Source: Candidatus Uhrbacteria bacterium RIFOXYB2_FULL_45_11 (GTDB taxonomy: Bacteria; Patescibacteriota; Patescibacteriia; UBA9934; GWF2-40-263). Taken from it: a stretch of DNA of 22,068 bases. The first letter of the stretch is position 1. Each line of letters opens with the position of its first letter. The stretch spans positions 8,870 to 30,937 of the forward strand of contig MGFD01000064.1 in the NCBI GenBank assembly GCA_001791715.1, in the 5' to 3' direction. The translations under genes were made by a program, and so were the position numbers. The notes beneath the pieces were generated by a model. It was not told the DNA's origin. It did not search any database and saw nothing but the letters and a program-made list of their open reading frames with translations. This document shows, one piece after another, positions 20,842 to 22,068 of the stretch.

Positions 20842-21658
20842 GTGAGTCGCGCAGGACGCGAAAGAATACAATCGTGATGTCATCGTCCGGTCGCAGAGGC
20901 ATTTCGTCCTGAGCGAACCGATAAACTGTTTCCATGAACACGGCATCCAATGGCACACGCTCGTTCTTCAGGCGACGAAAGACACAGCGAACCGTATCCT
21001 CACCACCATCCGAACAAACCGCGTACAGTTCATCGTTCGATGCATAGTCAAACGATTTTACTTCGGGTTCGTGTGTGACGATCGGACGAAAATCCGGATC
21101 GCCGAAGCTGCGTGTGAACGCAGCTGTTGTTTTAGTCTTTTTACAGTACAACCGAGAAACGCAGAAATTTCCGCGTTCATGAATGTGCACATCAAATTTT
21201 CCATCTTTATAATGCGAACGGAGACGAGGAATTTCGGAAGGATGATCCGGTGTATGATCCTGCGTCAGACGATCCACACAATAATCCTGATCCGGCAAGA
21301 ACTTGAGTACGACGCAATCCCCCACCTGGGCGATTGTGATACCGTTCTCCGCGGCAACCACACAGGTGGCCACAGCCCCAACCGGAATTTTCTTGAACGT
21401 AGCCACCACGCGAGTCTGTACCTCGTCACACATGGCGGGAAAGGCCTGTGGATCTGGATTCTGCATGAACAGGCAACCAAAGTCTGTCACAACGTTCAGT
21501 GCCAGGTTCTGTGTTGCCACTGTCTGAATGTCTGGCCCGTGTCCATCCGCAATAACGGCGAAAAAGGGCTGACCTTCGATCTGTGCCACCAGCTGACAAT
21601 CTTCTGACTTACGATGACGCGCAGCCGTGCGCTTCACCACTTTGTGTTCTACACGCAT
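20831..21658 (-). CDS. PP2C-type (PPM) Ser/Thr protein phosphatase, tandem paralog
   Basis: 275 aa, clearly paralogous to the gene at 19863-20714. S-E-D is again at 18-20 and D-G-H-G at 38-41. V-G-A-V-A-T-C-V-V-A, I-A-Q-V-G-D-C-V-V-L and Q-D-H-T-P follow. This copy keeps the canonical later motifs F-T-R-S-F-G-D-P-D-F (G-D intact), V-C-S-D-G-G and the terminal D-D-D-I-T-I-V-F-F, so it looks the more complete catalyst. The start ATG 21658 has GGAGG 5 nt upstream. It has its own promoter (21715-21743) and terminator, so the two paralogs are independently transcribed although adjacent. Targets are unknown. Confidence 0.92.
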   Translation of the reverse strand: MRVEHKVVKRTAARHRKSEDCQLVAQIEGQPFFAVIADGHGPDIQTVATQNLALNVVTDFGCLFMQNPDPQAFPAMCDEVQTRVVATFKKIPVGAVATCVVAAENGITIAQVGDCVVLKFLPDQDYCVDRLTQDHTPDHPSEIPRLRSHYKDGKFDVHIHERGNFCVSRLYCKKTKTTAAFTRSFGDPDFRPIVTHEPEVKSFDYASNDELYAVCSDGGEDTVRCVFRRLKNERVPLDAVFMETVYRFAQDEMPLRPDDDITIVFFRVLRDSPTS

Positions 21659-21714
21659 GATTTCCTCCGCGAAATCGTTGAAGCTTTTGTTCGAAACCCG
21701 TTTCCGAACTGCCT

Positions 21715-21743
21715 AAACTAACAAAAAACCGAGGATTTGTCAA
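21715..21743 (-). promoter_or_regulatory. Promoter of the second PP2C gene, inside the pyrH terminator
   Basis: On the minus strand TTGACA (21738-21743) is followed after 17 bp by TAGTTT (21715-21720). The TTGACA contains the pyrH stop codon TGA and lies in the loop of the pyrH terminator. The -35 is perfect and the -10 poor. Confidence 0.5.
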
Positions 21744-21749
21744 TCCTCG
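21723..21749 (-). terminator. Terminator of pyrH
   Basis: The minus-strand CGAGGATT-GACA-AATCCTCG (21730-21737/21742-21749) is followed by G and six T. The stem overlaps the last codons and stop of pyrH. Confidence 0.85.
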
Positions 21750-22068
21750 ATTCGTGTTCCTTCAAATGTTTTTCCGGACAATAATCGATCTAAATTTTTG
21801 ATGTTTGTTCCGTTGACGATTGCGACATGCATCTTTTGCTGCTCCGCAAGTTTACTTGCAATTGGATCAAACGGCACGTTCATTCCTGGATCCCAGACAT
21901 CGCCCACCATTTTGCGGAATTCTTTCCATGAGATCTGTTCGATCTTATGCGCATCTTTGAATTTGTTTGGATCTTTTGTGTAGACGTAATCAATATTCGA
22001 AAGGTTCGCGATCGTGGTCGCTCCAACCTTTTTTGCGAGTCGTGTTGCCACATAATCTGTGGACCATC
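21740..22068 (-). CDS. pyrH: UMP kinase, C-terminal part (5' end beyond window)
   Basis: The last ~109 residues of an amino-acid-kinase-fold enzyme that phosphorylates UMP to UDP with ATP in pyrimidine nucleotide synthesis. Visible are W-S-T-D-Y-V-A-T-R-L-A-K-K at the window edge (substrate-side S-T-D), N-L-S-N-I-D-Y-V-Y-T-K-D-P-N-K-F (nucleotide-binding loop with the D-x-V-Y-x-K-D-P signature), and near the end F-D-P-I-A-S-K-L-A-E-Q-Q-K and V-N-G-T-N-I-K-N-L. The sequence is closer to the archaeal/CPR-type UMP kinase than to E. coli PyrH. The frame stays open to the window end, so it is truncated by the window, not broken. Its stop lies in its own terminator. Confidence 0.9.
   Translation of the reverse strand, partial: WSTDYVATRLAKKVGATTIANLSNIDYVYTKDPNKFKDAHKIEQISWKEFRKMVGDVWDPGMNVPFDPIASKLAEQQKMHVAIVNGTNIKNLDRLLSGKTFEGTRIED

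Overview
The window reads as a slice of a small-genome bacterium, most likely of the Patescibacteria/CPR (Uhrbacteria- or Magasanikbacteria-like). The evidence is a DUF4012 protein among glycosyltransferases, a TrmB-type regulator, a very short TsaB, a PP2C-like/TM/beta-propeller protein, a UMP kinase of the non-proteobacterial type, compact minus-strand gene runs, and gaps filled with inverted repeats. The assignment comes from family knowledge, not from a search. TGA is used as a stop.

Layout. 1-1313: no convincing protein gene. It is dense in strong stem-loops, carries a 60-bp repeat 403 bp apart, and has two copies of a hairpin with a Shine-Dalgarno (SD) sequence in its loop, each followed by a micro-ORF. 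1444-1871: a small plus-strand unit with its own promoter, two overlapping micro-ORFs and a terminator. 1870-12580 (minus): a long envelope-oriented run (winged-helix protein, TsaB, mechanosensitive-channel-like protein, three GT2 glycosyltransferases, DUF4012, MreB, a GT4 glycosyltransferase, TrmB-like regulator). 12647-15259 (plus): a divergent pair, a PP2C-like/TM/propeller protein and a small membrane-anchored protein, closed by a terminator. 15299-18373 (minus): an unusual unit described below. 18427-19772 (minus): rplJ-rplL with an L10 leader. 19863-21743 (minus): two tandem stand-alone PP2C phosphatases, then the 3' part of pyrH cut by the window edge.

Main discovery. Between the 15259 gene and rplL lies a roughly 3-kb minus-strand transcription unit. 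A TTGACA-N17-TAAAAA promoter opens onto about 1.35 kb of non-coding sequence holding some 20 consecutive stem-loops. Most have 7-8 bp outer stems, a 33-41-nt loop with its own inner stem, and a spacing of 55-60 nt. The hairpins fall into recurring classes in the same order, giving three diverged tandem modules. In eight outer stems, positions that mismatch as A.C on the plus strand become G.U on the minus strand, so the RNA is read co-directionally with the gene it leads into. That gene encodes an IS110/IS1111-type (DEDD + Transposase_20) homolog in which most expected catalytic residues appear replaced and an ~80-residue segment splits the C-terminal domain. Three more hairpins of the same kind and a terminator follow the gene. 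IS110 enzymes work with a structured bridge RNA from their non-coding ends, so this may be a greatly expanded, possibly domesticated, relative of that RNA-protein pair. The link is inference; the stems, modules, promoter and terminator are visible directly.
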